Source: Yamagishiella unicocca (taxonomy: Eukaryota > Chlorophyta > Chlorophyceae > Chlamydomonadales > Volvocaceae). From it: 64,000 nt of DNA. This document shows positions 46,476 to 58,700 of the stretch, piece after piece. Below the pieces are notes generated by a model, which worked only from the letters and a program-made list of their open reading frames with translations, was not told the DNA's origin and searched no databases. The stretch is from assembly GCA_003116995.1 (NCBI GenBank), contig BDSL01000115.1:239047-303046 (forward strand), read 5' to 3'. Each line of letters opens with the position of its first letter. Position 1 is the stretch's first letter. Both the position numbers and the translations under genes were made by a program.

Positions 46476-48689
46476 GGGGCAGGCTGACAGGGGGACACGT
46501 GTGTGTGGGGTTGTGGGGGGTTTCGAGGAAGACCCGTGGGGGGGGCATAAAAACCGTTACCTCTACAAGGACAGGATAGTTGGCGCATTGTCGGCGGACA
46601 CCTATTTTGTGGGCGCATGCTGGAGCACTGGGACCGACTACCGGCAAACCTGTGGAGGCCTCCCATCGGAGCTGTGTGGGGGGGAGCTGGAGGGGAGGGG
46701 GGGAAGGGCTTTGCGCCGAGCCGCTGTCCGGCCTTCCTCACGTGCCCCAGGCACGACCACCTACGCCACCACCAACATCGCCACCACCACCACCACCACG
46801 GCCACCGCCACCGCCACCGCCTCATCTTTTGTATAGCTGCGCGCTCGCCGCTGCTACGTCGCCTGCTGCGGCCTCGTGCACCCACCCAGGCGCTGGTGCG
46901 GCCCCGCCACTGGGTGCCCCCCCCCCTCGCCGCAGTGGCTGAGGCATGGGGGCTGCGAAGCAGGGTGCCCTGCGTGGCCCTATCAGTGGCAGTAGCAGCA
47001 AAGGGGGTGCGGGCGCGCAATGTGGGTTAGTCATGGAAGCAGCAGTAGCAGAAGCTGCAGGGTGCATGCCGTGCTACTGCCGGCGCTGCCGCAGGGGCGG
47101 GAGCAGCGGGCTCTTGCCCGGACTTGTCATACACACAGCACACACACACACACACAGCCACATTCTCTTTCCCTCTTTCGACGGGTGCCGTCCTGCCGGC
47201 TCGTCTGTATTGGGTGGACCGGCACCTCGCAAAGGGGGGGTGTGGCAGCAGGGAGGGGGTGGCGGTGCGGGCTGCTGGGTTGCGAGGTCATGGAAGCAGG
47301 GAGGTGCACCGGTGTGGGGTACCACCAACACCGTGTGGGCAGCGGCCGCTTACGGTACTGTTAACTTCCTGCCGGCTTCGGCACTCCGTACTGTCGTGAC
47401 AGTACGGCACATGTCCGCTGCGCGAGCAAAGCTATTTGTCGTACTGCAGGCGCTGACGTGTGGTGGCGCGCATCGCACGGGGGGGGGGGGATGGCGTTCC
47501 GAAGCTCCGAACCAGGGGCCAGCCGCATACGCATACAACCATACATGCATGCATGCTAGCATATGGAACGTGCCTGGGGTGCGCTGTTGATGTTAGGTTG
47601 CGCTCTTCTGCGCCATGTCTGACTCCGCCTCGCCTCTCTGTATGCTCCGTGGCACGTGCGCGGTGCAGTCACGGTCCTCGCGACCGGCGGCCAGGTGCCG
47701 TGTGGCGGCTTGGATGGCGAGGGGGGTTACAGCTCCAGGGAACCTGCGCCATGACAGCCGGAAATCCGCAAGGGGGGCAGGCTGGGCAAATACGCATACG
47801 TGTGGTGAGGCGGCGGCGATGGCGGCTGCTGCTGCCGCTGCCAGGTGCATGGTGACTAACTAGGGTATTGACGCGTCCACAGGGGACCGAGGGGTGCTGG
47901 TCTAGCTCCTGGCTTCTCGGTGGAACGATGGAAAGTGAGCTTGGTCGGGCGGCGTGTTTGAACGCGAAGCGGCGGTGTTGACGCGTCGGGGGGTGTTGCG
48001 GCCGTTAGGTAGGCTGGCAGGCAGGTGAGCGGCAGGCAGGAGGGCAGGTGGGACGGGGCGTCCGGCATTGGAGTGGATTGGAGTGGGGTAGGCGCGGCTT
48101 CGCCTCGCTCCGCTCGGGGCGGGTGCTGGGGTCCCGAGTGACGAGCGGTGACTGTGTCGAGCGACGTAACCGTCGACCCCATTCAATTGCAAATATTGAT
48201 TGCAACGAACTTCGTAGCTGTCCTTGTTGTTGCTGCTGTTGCTGTTGACGTTACCGTACTGGGACAGACGCCAATTCCCATGTCGCTCGTCACAGGAAGT
48301 GAAGGGAGTGCCGTACCGGTAGGCAGGCGTTCAGCGATGGCTCGTCGCGGGCCCTATGAGGAGTCTCCTTGTACGGCACCTCTCGCGAGGAGGAGGTCAG
48401 GCGACGGAGCCGTGTGGCGATCCGGAGGGGGAGCCGGGGCCGGGGCCCTCCAGGGAGGGCCCGCGGGGTCGCTTCGAATGTAACAACAGCGCCCGCCCGC
48501 TCATCAGCTGCCTCGTCTCCCGTGCAGCCACCCGTTCAGGCCTCCCCCATGTGAAGGGCGCATTTCACTGCGCTGCCGTTTGGGCGGCGCTGCTTAAATT
48601 ATGTCGAGTTAAGAGTCCGGCAGCCTGGCGCCGGCGACCAGGACATCAGGTCTGCCTGCGCCCCACAACGACCCCCCACCCGTCACCCA

Positions 48690-48775
48690 AGTTCTCCAGG
48701 ATGCATCTCGAAACGCCTTTTTTTAAACCTTTTTCTTGCATCCACGGGTCTTCCTCGACCCCACCCCTCCCCGCC
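48690..48775 (+). repeat. Module B copy in intergenic DNA
   Basis: CAGGATGCATCTCGAAACG then TTGCATCCACGGGTCTTCCT. Not next to any recognised splice site. Confidence 0.8.
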
Positions 48776-49029
48776 GCCTGTTATCCGCTCTGGCCAGGTG
48801 GGTCTACCGGTCGTGTTAGGCGTTTTGACCTTGTCTGTCTCGTCCGTTCTGGTTTGCCACTTGGCGCGTGCGTTTGCAACCCTTGCTGTTACCGCGGTTT
48901 CCCAACGGGCACGGCGGCGCGGCTCAAGACGCGGGACGCTTCAAGCCCCGCTCTGCTGGCGTTCTACACCCATCTGGTAATTGTTTCCGACCCTGGCGCC
49001 AGGATGCACCCGCCCCACCGCAACCCCTG

Positions 49030-49245
49030 CCGCCCGCCGTTTCCTTCGTCGTCCGCACTCCGCGTCGCCGCCATTCCGTTCAATACGTTTTCTCTTTTTC
49101 CTTTCTGCAGCCCCAAGAAACCGGCTCCACAGGTTTGCCGGTCGTCCGTCCCATTGCTCCAGCATGCGCCCACATCCTCGCTGTCCGCCGACCATGCGCC
49201 CACTATCCTGTCGTTTTTCGTGTCACCGGTCTCACACCACTCCCC
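49030..49245 (+). repeat. ~215-bp dispersed repeat, copy 2
   Basis: Same order of blocks as 15505-15725, including AGGTTTGCCGGTCGTCCGTC and TGTCCGCCGACCATGCGCCC. Confidence 0.9.
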
Positions 49246-50603
49246 GCAACGACGTGCACCGTGTCTCCTTGACTGTGCGGTTTCAGGGGCCTTACGCGGG
49301 GAGCACAGACACGGCAAACAGGACTTGCGAGCCTTGACCCGCGAGTGCGCATCCCTTGGATCTTAGGTCCTGGATTTTGGATGCCACAGCACAGGCCGCA
49401 GCAACAGCGCACACACCTCGACCCCTGCGGGCCAGGGGCGTGGGTGGAGGGGAGTCCAGCACCTCCAGCTGCATGCGCCCCCCGATCCGGCCTCGAAGGA
49501 CCTGCTGCATACCGGGGAGGGAGCAGCTCTGTGCACCGCGTCGTCATGCCACCGGGCGGGCAGCTGGGCGGTGCGGTGACGTTTCGTCGCTAGAGCCTCG
49601 CATGTAGAAGGGTACTGCAGTAACAGTGGGCCCCAGACCAGGAGGTAGAGCCATCGGTGGTATCGCACGTGGGGAAGGTGCAACTAGCAGTACGGCACAG
49701 CTGGTCAACGCAAGATGCGTGCACGCGTGCGAAGTACTCGTATGGCTGTTCCCATAGTCGGTCTGCTCGCATCGCAAACCCCTGGCACACAGTCTTCACC
49801 GTCGGTGCGCACCACATACTGGGAGGCGGTGCTGGTGTTGTTCACCATTCAAGGTGTGGCTGTCGGAGCACGCGGAGCTTGAAACTAGGGGAGGGGAGGG
49901 GCCGTAGCTGCAGCAGCGCCGCAGACCCCTCGTGCTTAGGGAGCCACAAGTTAGTTACTGCATCTAAGCCATCTTCCAGTTTGTGGCGCGCATGGACTGC
50001 GACGACGGTTCGCGGGCCTGCTGCGCATGCACCTTTCCGCTAACAGCTTCGAGACGTTTTTGCAACTTCTCACACGACAGCAAGTACAAGACAAGCTTGC
50101 ACTGACTGCCAACCAGGCACGCGGCAAGGTGGTGTGGTGACGCCATCGACTGGCTAGATTTTACAAAATGATAACATCATATAATTGCCGACTATAGATT
50201 TGGGTACCTGTGAAGATGGTGACAGTAAGCAGGAGTCGACATTTATGAATACTGCCTATCTGTGGTACGGCAATCGGTGCCGCTCCGACTGCCAAGAGCA
50301 TTATCCATTTGCGTCATGTATCGTATTGTCCATAGTGCGAACAAAGTTACAGCTAGCCTCAAAATCTTCGACTTTTACCTCTCATGAATACTTACCTTGC
50401 TTCCACGTCTTCCTAACTACCTAATGCCGGCTCCTACATAGAGGCGTACACGCGAGCTACGTTTAACCAATTATTACAAATATTGTTTGTAGGCGGATCG
50501 TGGCTGTCTCGGTTATCTGAAAGAAGGCGGCCCTGAAAGCGCCCTTCGAGCTGTCCCCAAAGTGACCTTCCACCGCCGTGCGCAAGGGTAGAGGGAGAGA
50601 GAA

Positions 50604-53600
50604 ATGGGCTGTGGCGCGTCTCAGGCTGCGCCTAAAGAAGTAGAACCGAAAGCGCCCGAGAAAGCCCCTGCGTCGAGCTTGGTGAGTCCCTCGGAAAGCG
50701 GCATGTCGCGGAACGCCTTCACGCGTACAGGCGCTATGACGCCTAGTAGTTGATCTAGCCGATAATCTGATATGTGTGCTTGAATCATACTGGAGCCAGC
50801 TGTTCATTATCTCACGCGGGTGGCATTTCGCGGTCACCTGCGAAGAGACAGCATAAGCACCAACATCGTGTGCTTGCATTCGATATGCCATAACGTTATC
50901 TCCTGCTTGCCTATGCCTGCAGGGTAGCAGCACCGGCACCGATGCCGTCCCGCCGCCCGCGGCAAAGCCAACTGCCAAGCCAACGACCCCTCCCCAGAAC
51001 CAGAAAACATCAGCTCCCCCGTCTCGCAAAGTGAGCACCTCGCAATCGGGACTCAGCGCCGCGGCCGCGGCTGGAGCCGCGGCCGGGGCCGGGGCTGGGG
51101 CCGGGGCTGGGGCCGGGGCCAAGGACGCTTCCACGACTTCCAGCCGGACCTCCAGCGCCAGACGCGAGCAGTCGGAGAAGGAGGCGAACGCCGCCCAAGC
51201 GGCGAAGGATGCCCAGGCGGCGAAGGAGGCCCAAGCGGCCAAGGATGCGATGTGGGAGGCAGCCACCGCAGCCTCCACAGCGGCCGCTGCCGCTGCCGCC
51301 GCCGAGGCGGCGCGCCTAATACCCGAGGCCCGAGACAGCCCCTTCATCGTGAGTCATTGGCTTCTGAGCCTTGCCGGACATTAATTGGGGCTCCAGGGGA
51401 GGCGGGATTGCTGCGAAGCCCCTGCGGCGAGGGCACGGTCATCGCCATGACCGTCCCTGTCCCAGGGAGCGCTCCGGGGTGGGCTCCGGGGTTTCTCCAT
51501 GCAAGGTGTTTAGGGTTTTGGTGCTTCGTGCTGGGGGGGACTTAAGAGTTAAAACCCTAGCTACGTGCCTCCGCCTGCGTTTTGGGCGTGTTAGCCTGGC
51601 ACGGGGGCGACGGGCGCAGTGGCGGTGCCCGGGCGGGGGCGGTGTGGTGTCGCAGGCAAGCAGGCAAGCAGCAGGGTTACGTGTCGCCAGCTGCGAGGGG
51701 AGGGGGGCAGCGGGAGGAGCTCTGGGGGCTGGTTTCGGAGCGCGTCGAGTAGAGGGTACGGTACCACCAGGGCGAGGGGGCGGCCGTGGTTTCGGAGGAC
51801 GGCAAGAGGTGGCACATGGGCACCGCAGTCCCCCCTCCACGGGTCTTCCTCGAATCCTGCCCCGCAGGACGTCATTCGCGGCGAGGCGTTCGACATTCGC
51901 GACCGGGTCAAGGAGAACATGTCCAAGCTGCCCTTCCCAGGTGGGACCCGGCGGGGAACCAGGCGGAGGGCCGGATGGTTGGAGAGGAGACCCGGGGGCC
52001 TTGGCCGGGTTGGGGCCCGGGTTGGGGCTCCGGGTGGGTCTTGGCCGGGTGGGGGCCGGGGGCGGGCCCCGGGGGGGGGGCCGCCTTGTACTTCACAGCC
52101 AGTCCTAGGTTAGCTCCCGGGTTAGCTGTGCTGTCGGGCCGGCCCTGGGCGCCACAACCTCCCCTGACATTGCAGTCTTCGCGGCCGGGAGCCCAGCAGG
52201 ATGGCGGCAAGGAGGTCATCCCCTTGCCGCCATCCTACCGGGCTCCCGGCCGCGAAGACTGCAATGCCCGCTAACCCCAAACCCAAACCCTCATACACCC
52301 CCCCACCCACGGTTTTTTCTGGCATCCACGGGTCTTCCTAGAAACCCCCAAACCTCGGGCCCCTTCCCCCCAACCCCTCAGTGAGCGCCGCCGCCCGCGA
52401 GGTTGTGGTCCTGGCCAACCAGTCCGCCTCCTGCTTCGCCAACGCCGACAACCTGGGCTCCCTGCGGCAGAGGGCGGTGGCGGGCCTGGCGCTGCTGCAC
52501 ATGTACTCGGAGCTGCTGAGGGATGCGGCGCCGCCGGCTTCGGCCGCCGCCGCCGCCGCCGCCGCCACCGCCGGCATCGTCGCCGGCGGCGCCGCCGGCA
52601 TGGGCCTCCACGCCGCCGCCGCCACCTTCCGCCACATCGTTGCCGGCATGACGGCGCTGGCTCGGCCGTACTGCGGCCGCGGCTGCGTGCTGCACATGCT
52701 GGGGGCGGACGCGGCTGCGGAGCGGGCGGCGTTCGAGCGGCTGGTGGCGGACATGACGGTGATGGCGGACGACCTCATGGCGCGCGTCAAGGGCAGCCGG
52801 GGCTGGAGTGCGGTGCCGGAGTACCTGTCGGGCAGGGCGGAGGATGCGCTGCTGGTGCTGCGGCTGGGGCCCGGATACACGGTGGGCCGGGGGGTGTAAA
52901 AGGAAGAAATCCGGCGGGGCGGGGGGGGGGGTTACAGAAAAGAACCGGTTACGAGAGGGGCGAGGGGGGTACAGAAAAGAACCGGTTACGACAGGGGCGG
53001 GGGGGGGCGGTACGAGAGGAAACCCGCGCGGGTCGGCACTGAAACCCGTGGGTGGGGCCGGCCCCCGGGGGGCGGGACGGGGGGAGGAGCGGGGGGAACA
53101 AGAGGGGAGGGGCGGGGGGGCGGTGGAACGGGGGTTTAGGCGGTAAGCGGACCTTGAGGCAGGGAGGGGCAGGGAGGGGCAGGGAGGGGCAGGGAGGCAT
53201 CGCGCCGTGTGTATGGAATGTTGGGGTGGGCCGCGGCTAGGCAGCATTTCGTAATTGCCGTCGTATTGCGATGCGTTCAGCAAACGGGTCGCTCATTCTC
53301 GCCCTCACCACTTGCGGCTGTAGATGGCCGGGTTGTGGTGGGCCCAGTCCACCTGCGAACCGCGTCTGAGCCCCGCTCCGCCCGCTCATCGTCTTAGCCC
53401 TGCTCGGCCCCCACCCCGCTCCGCCCTCTCACACCCCCCCCCCCTCCCGCCCCTCCAGGACCACCTGGGCAAGCTGCAGGGGGCGGTCAAGTCGGCGGGG
53501 GGGCTGGACACGGTGTGCGGTGCACCAGAGGTGAGGCAGGGGGGGGCAGCAGGGGGGGCTGGACACGGTGTGCGGTGCACCAGAGGTGAGGCAGGGGGGG

Positions 53601-55692
53601 CAGCAGGGGGGGGCTGGACACGGTGTGCGGTGCACCAGAGGTGAGGCGAGGGGGGGGCAGCAGGGGGGGCCAGCAGGGGGGGGGCGGGGGTAGGGTCGGC
53701 CGGGGTTGAGGGGGCAGAAGGGGGCCAGGGGGCAGGCAAGGGGATCGGGGCGGGATAGGTGGGTGGGGGCCTGCTGTACACGGCGTAGGCGTAGTTGTAG
53801 TCGTAGTCGTAGTCGGGCTAGGTAGGCCGGTAACGAAACTTGGGGACGGTTTGCCTCGTCAGCACCGTCTGATTGGCAGGCCGTCCTGACCAGCGAGTGG
53901 TGGACTGCCTCGCCGTAATCGTGGGCGGCGCGCCTGGTATCGTGTGTGGGCGGCGCGGAGCGGAGGAAGCGGGCTGGCCAACAGCGCAGGAGACGATCGT
54001 GGTTCGACGTATAAGAAGGACGACGGCACGGGATGGGACGGGGCGGCGGGAAGGGTCGGGAGGGGTCGGGCGCCTTCCTTACAGCGCCGGGCTTCAGCCA
54101 CTCCACGATGACGCACCAACACCTCCCCTTCCCCCCCAGGCCTTCCTGGACTCCGCCCTGGTGATTCAGGAGCTGAGCCTGGGTTCCAAGATCAGCAAGG
54201 ACCTGGTGGGTGGCGGCAGTAGCGGCAGCGGCGGCAGCGGCGGCAATAGCGGCAGGAAGGGGGGGCCAAGAGAGGGGATGATAAGGGGCCTGCTGCTGGT
54301 GTGGTGTGGCGCGGGGGAGGGGGCCGTGTGAGGTGGGCAGCCGCACCGTGATCGCCAGAGGAACGGAGGCAAGCTGTGGCAGTAGGAGGTGCCTACAGGG
54401 TGCCGCCATAGATGAATTGGGGGTGCAAGAAGGGGGGTGGATCTGAAGGCAGTGGCCTCAGGGCCGAGCGGGGAGGGCTGTAGCGTGCCTGCCTGCGTGC
54501 CTGCGGCCTCTAAAACCCCCGCCTCACCCCAACCCCCCGGCCTCACCCCCCCACGCCTCACCCTCCCACGCCTCAACCCCCACGCCTCACCCCAACCCCC
54601 GCTCGCCTCAACCCCACCGCCTCAACCCCACCCCCTTCCCCCCCGCCCCCCGCAAGGCTGTCGCGCTGCTGACCGCCCACGCGGACCGCGGCCCCGCCCG
54701 CCTGCTGCACCAGCCCGAGCTGCGGCTGCTGTGGCGCACCGCGTTCGGGTCGGAGGCGGAGGTGTCGTGGGAGGCCTGGTGGGGGAGCTTCCCCTCGGGC
54801 ATCGCCAAGCTGCCGGGGATGGGCATGGGGCAGATGGCGGAGAAGCTCAAGGGGATGCTGGCCGAGGGTGAGTGGGGGGAGGGAGGGAGGGAGGGAGGGG
54901 TGTTGCAGGTTGTGGGAAATGTACTGTTACTCCGCGTGGGAAATGTAGCCGGCTGAGGGAGGAGAGTGGGAAGAGACGGGGAGGAGAGGGAAGGAGAAGG
55001 GCAGGAGGGGGGAGGAGGGAGGAGGGGGGGTGAGGGGGGTTACAGAATAGAAACGCTTACTCGACGTGGGAGGAGGGGGGGCGGAAATTGGGTGGGTGAG
55101 AGAGAGAGGGTTGAGTGGAGTTGGGGGTCCGTCCACCCCAAGGGTCACCCGCACTGGAGCGGCCTCCTCCTGCGACACCCCTGGCACGACTCCACAACTC
55201 CGATCGCTCCGCTCTGTCCTGAAACCCACCACCACCACGACCACCACCGCCACCGGCACCACCACCACCGCCACCACCCCCACCCCCACCCCCACCGCCA
55301 CCACCGCCATCACTACCACCATCACCACCCGCCCCCTCGTCCCGGCCCCCCAGCCACCGCCAAGGCCGCTTTCCAGCGCCACGTGCTGGCGGCCAACAAC
55401 GTCATCCCCGTAGCGGGCCGCGGCTCGGAGCAGGCGGCGGGGGTCAGCGCCTACGCCCTGGCCGCGGCCTTCGGAGCACCGCTGACGGACGCGGCGACGG
55501 CGGGGTTTGACGACCTGGCGGGCGAGGTGGCGGCGGCGCTGGCGTCGGCGGCGGTGGCGGTGGAGGGGCCGTACCAGCTGCCGCCGCTGCCGCCGCTGCA
55601 CGTGCCGCGAGAGGACCTGGCGGAGAAGGTGGCGGCGGCGCTAAAGGTGGCCCCGGGGGCGGCGGCCGACAAGTGCAGGTAGGTGGGCTGGC

Positions 55693-55727
<35 letters not shown>

Positions 55728-58700
55728 GGGGGGGGCCGTATGTGTGTGGGGTTCGAGGGAAACCCGTGGATGTCCGAAAAAAATCGTTTAAAACAGAAGT
55801 TTTGAGATGCATGCGGGAGAACTGGGTTGGGGGGGGGTTCGAGGAAGACCCGTGGATGCTAGAAAAAACGTGTGTGTGGGGGGGGGGCACCCCCCCTCCA
55901 CACCCCAAGGACTGTGTGCCTGGTGGCCCCCCCTCAATACCCCGGATCTTTCCTGTCCCCCCCTTCCGCCCCTGCCCCCCCCCAATATGCCCCAATACCC
56001 GGGTCTTCCTTGAAACCCCCCAATACCCCGGATCCCCCCCCTCCATACCCCAAGGACCGTGTGCCTGGTGGCGCCCCCCGGTATGGGCAAGAGCACCCTG
56101 GCGGTCGAGGCGGCCTGGAGGCTGGTCCGCAGCGGCGGTGCGGGTGGGGGCTGCCTGTGGGTGGATCTGGCGGGGGCCCGCACCTGGCACGACGTGGAGG
56201 CCAGGATCATGATCGCGCTGGGCCTTATCAAGGTGTGTGGGAGGGTGTGGGGATGCGTGTGTTTTTCTTCGGGGGGGAGAAGTCGGTTGGGGTGCGGTGG
56301 CGTTGGCGTAGAGGTGACAGGGGGGGGTGGCGAGAGGGGGACGGGGCTCAGACCCTCACGATGTATCGGTCCGTTGGATTATCGCGAATGCATCTCCCAT
56401 TACCTCCGCCCCCCTTCCTCTCCCCCCCCTTTCCCCCCCCTTCCCCCGCCGCTCCTGGCCGCAGGACAATGCCGACGGGCGGCCCCGTATCGTGTCCACC
56501 CTGCGCGCCTGCTGCTCCGCCAAGCTGCCGCTGCTGCTGGTGGTGGACACCATCGACGACGCGCTGAGGCAGCCGGGGGCGGCGGACGGGCTGTGGGGGC
56601 TGCTGGGTCAGGTGGTGGACGGCTGCGGGGGCGTGCGGCTGCTGCTGTGCTCGGCGGCGCCGGTGACGCTGGGAGACGGGGCCGAGGTGACGACCGTGGA
56701 GGTGAGTGCGCGGCGCCTGGGGGGGGGGGAGCGGGGGGAGGGGGGGTAAGAAAACACACCTGGCTGTTTCCGGGGAGGTTGAAGGGAAGGGAAGGGCGTT
56801 GGGGGGGTTGGGGAGGGTTGGGTATTAGGGTTTTAGGGCCAAGGGGGGGGTGGGCAGGCTGTGTTTTGTTACGGCGTGTTTGGGTGGGCAGGAGGGGGCC
56901 GCGGGTCATGAGGGGGTCAAAGGAGGCGGATAGAAGCCATGTGTTAAGTCACCGGGAAGTCCCCCCGGCCATAAGCCGCCACCACCGCCGCCGCCGCCGC
57001 CGCCCAACCCTACCTGGCCCCCCACGCCGCACCCGCCCCCCCTGGACCTCACCCCTGCCTGTCCCCCCACGCCGCACCCGCCCCCCCCCAGGTCCCGCCC
57101 ATGGCCCCCACCGTGGCCGCCAAGCTGGCCTGCCTGACCTGCCCCGACCTGGAGACCGCTCCAGGGGAGGCCTCCCGGGTCGCGCTGGCGGCCCGCTGCC
57201 TGCCGCTGGCGGTACGGCTGGTGTGCGGGCTGCGGGCGGAGGGGCGCTTGTCGACCAAGGTACGGGGGTGGGCGGGGGGTGGGGGGGAGGGGATGCGGGG
57301 AGGACAGATGGGTGGGGGGGGCGGATGTAGAACTGAGGGGGTTACTCGGTACTGGGATGAGGTCCAGGGAGGGGGAGGGGGAAAGGGGGGAGAGGGCGGC
57401 ATCGACTGCCAAGGGAGGCAGCTGTGATGGGCGCTTCTTGGGTGTTTTCTTACCAGGCCACGAGAGATCAAGCAGAGGCTGCTTGCTCAGGATCCTTCTG
57501 ATTCGCCTGGCGCCCCGCCCCCGCCCCGTTTCCCACACGCTAGATTTCCCCATTCACGTTACCGGTTCTTCTATGTAAACCCCCGTTTCCTCACCCCCAG
57601 AAGTTCTCCGACCGTCTGTTCTCAACGGTTTTCCTCGCATTCACGGGTCTTCCTTGCACCCCCCCCGCACTGCCACCGCCGTCCTCGGACCGCGGCCTTG
57701 ACCACCCCCTTTCGGAAGCCTATGCGCCAGCTACACTTCCCACGTCGAGGAACCGGTCCTTTCTTTCTTGTAACCCCTCCCCGCATCCCCCCACCCCCGG
57801 GTCTTCTCGCTACATCTCCCCCCAAAGCCTCCCCCCCCCGACGGCTATGCACCCCCTACATTTCCCCAGTCGAGTCACCGGTTCTTTCATTGTAACCCCC
57901 CTGCAGGACATTGAGGCGCTGGGCACCAACTCCGCCCGCCCCCACGCCTCCTCGCCGCTGTCCTCCGCCGGCTTCGCCGAGATCACCGTGGGGGTTATTG
58001 CTGGCTGCCTCACTGCGCTGCCCACGACACACCAGGTGGGGCGATGGGAGGAGGAAAGAGGGGGAGAGAAAGAAAGGGTTGGAAAAATAATAACCCGTTT
58101 AGGGAAAGAAAGCGCGGGGGGGGGAACGAGGGAGTGGAGGGGGAACGAGGGAGGGGGTGCGGAGGGCATGGAGGAGGGGCGAGGACCTTTTTTCCTCTGT
58201 TTCCTCGTAAGTGCCGACCCACGGCTTTCCTCCCCCCTCCCGCACTTTCGTTTGTTTCCGTTCCTTTAACCGACCGATGACGGGGCGCTTCCACAGGTTT
58301 CTCGGTAGTCAATCCTAGTGCTCCAGCATGCGCCCACAACTAGGTGTCCGAAGGCAATGCGCCAGCTATCCTCCCCGTGTCATGTAACCGGTTCTTATGC
58401 CACCCCCTCCCCCAGTTCTCCGACATGCACACACAACCGCGCGTGTCCCACGACTCCCCGCCAGCTAGCTCCTGCCCTCCGTTTCCTATACCGTGTAACC
58501 GGGAGGGTCTTCTCGCCCCCTCTCCCCCCCTCTCCCGGCTTTCGTATCCCCAACCCAGTTCTCCCGCATGCATCTCAAAACTTCTGTTTTAAACGATTTT
58601 TTCGGACATCCACGGGTTTCCCTCGAACCCCCTCTCCCGGCTTACCGGTTCTTTTATTGTAACCCCCATCCCGCCCCCTCTCCCCCCTCTCCCCCAGGTG

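Larger units (their letters stand above)
46476..50603. other. Intergenic region between the ankyrin gene and the NLR-like gene
   Basis: No exon was recognised despite several long open frames. It contains an antisense copy of the dispersed repeat (46555-46680), a CAC/CCACCG run (46755-46825), module B (48690-48775), the second ~215-bp repeat (49030-49245) and a lower-GC upstream zone (50130-50480) that is a plausible promoter of the next gene. A plus-strand TGTAA lies at 48479. Confidence 0.5.

Noticed and set aside
48356..49366. 336-aa plus-strand open frame between the ankyrin and NLR-like genes
   Set aside because: Crosses module B and the 215-bp dispersed repeat, has no domain motif and no codon pattern distinct from chance in GC-rich DNA.
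51031..51384. Separate small gene starting at 51031
   Set aside because: It is in frame with exon 50923-51348 of the NLR-like gene and reads straight through. The GTGAGC there is probably unused.
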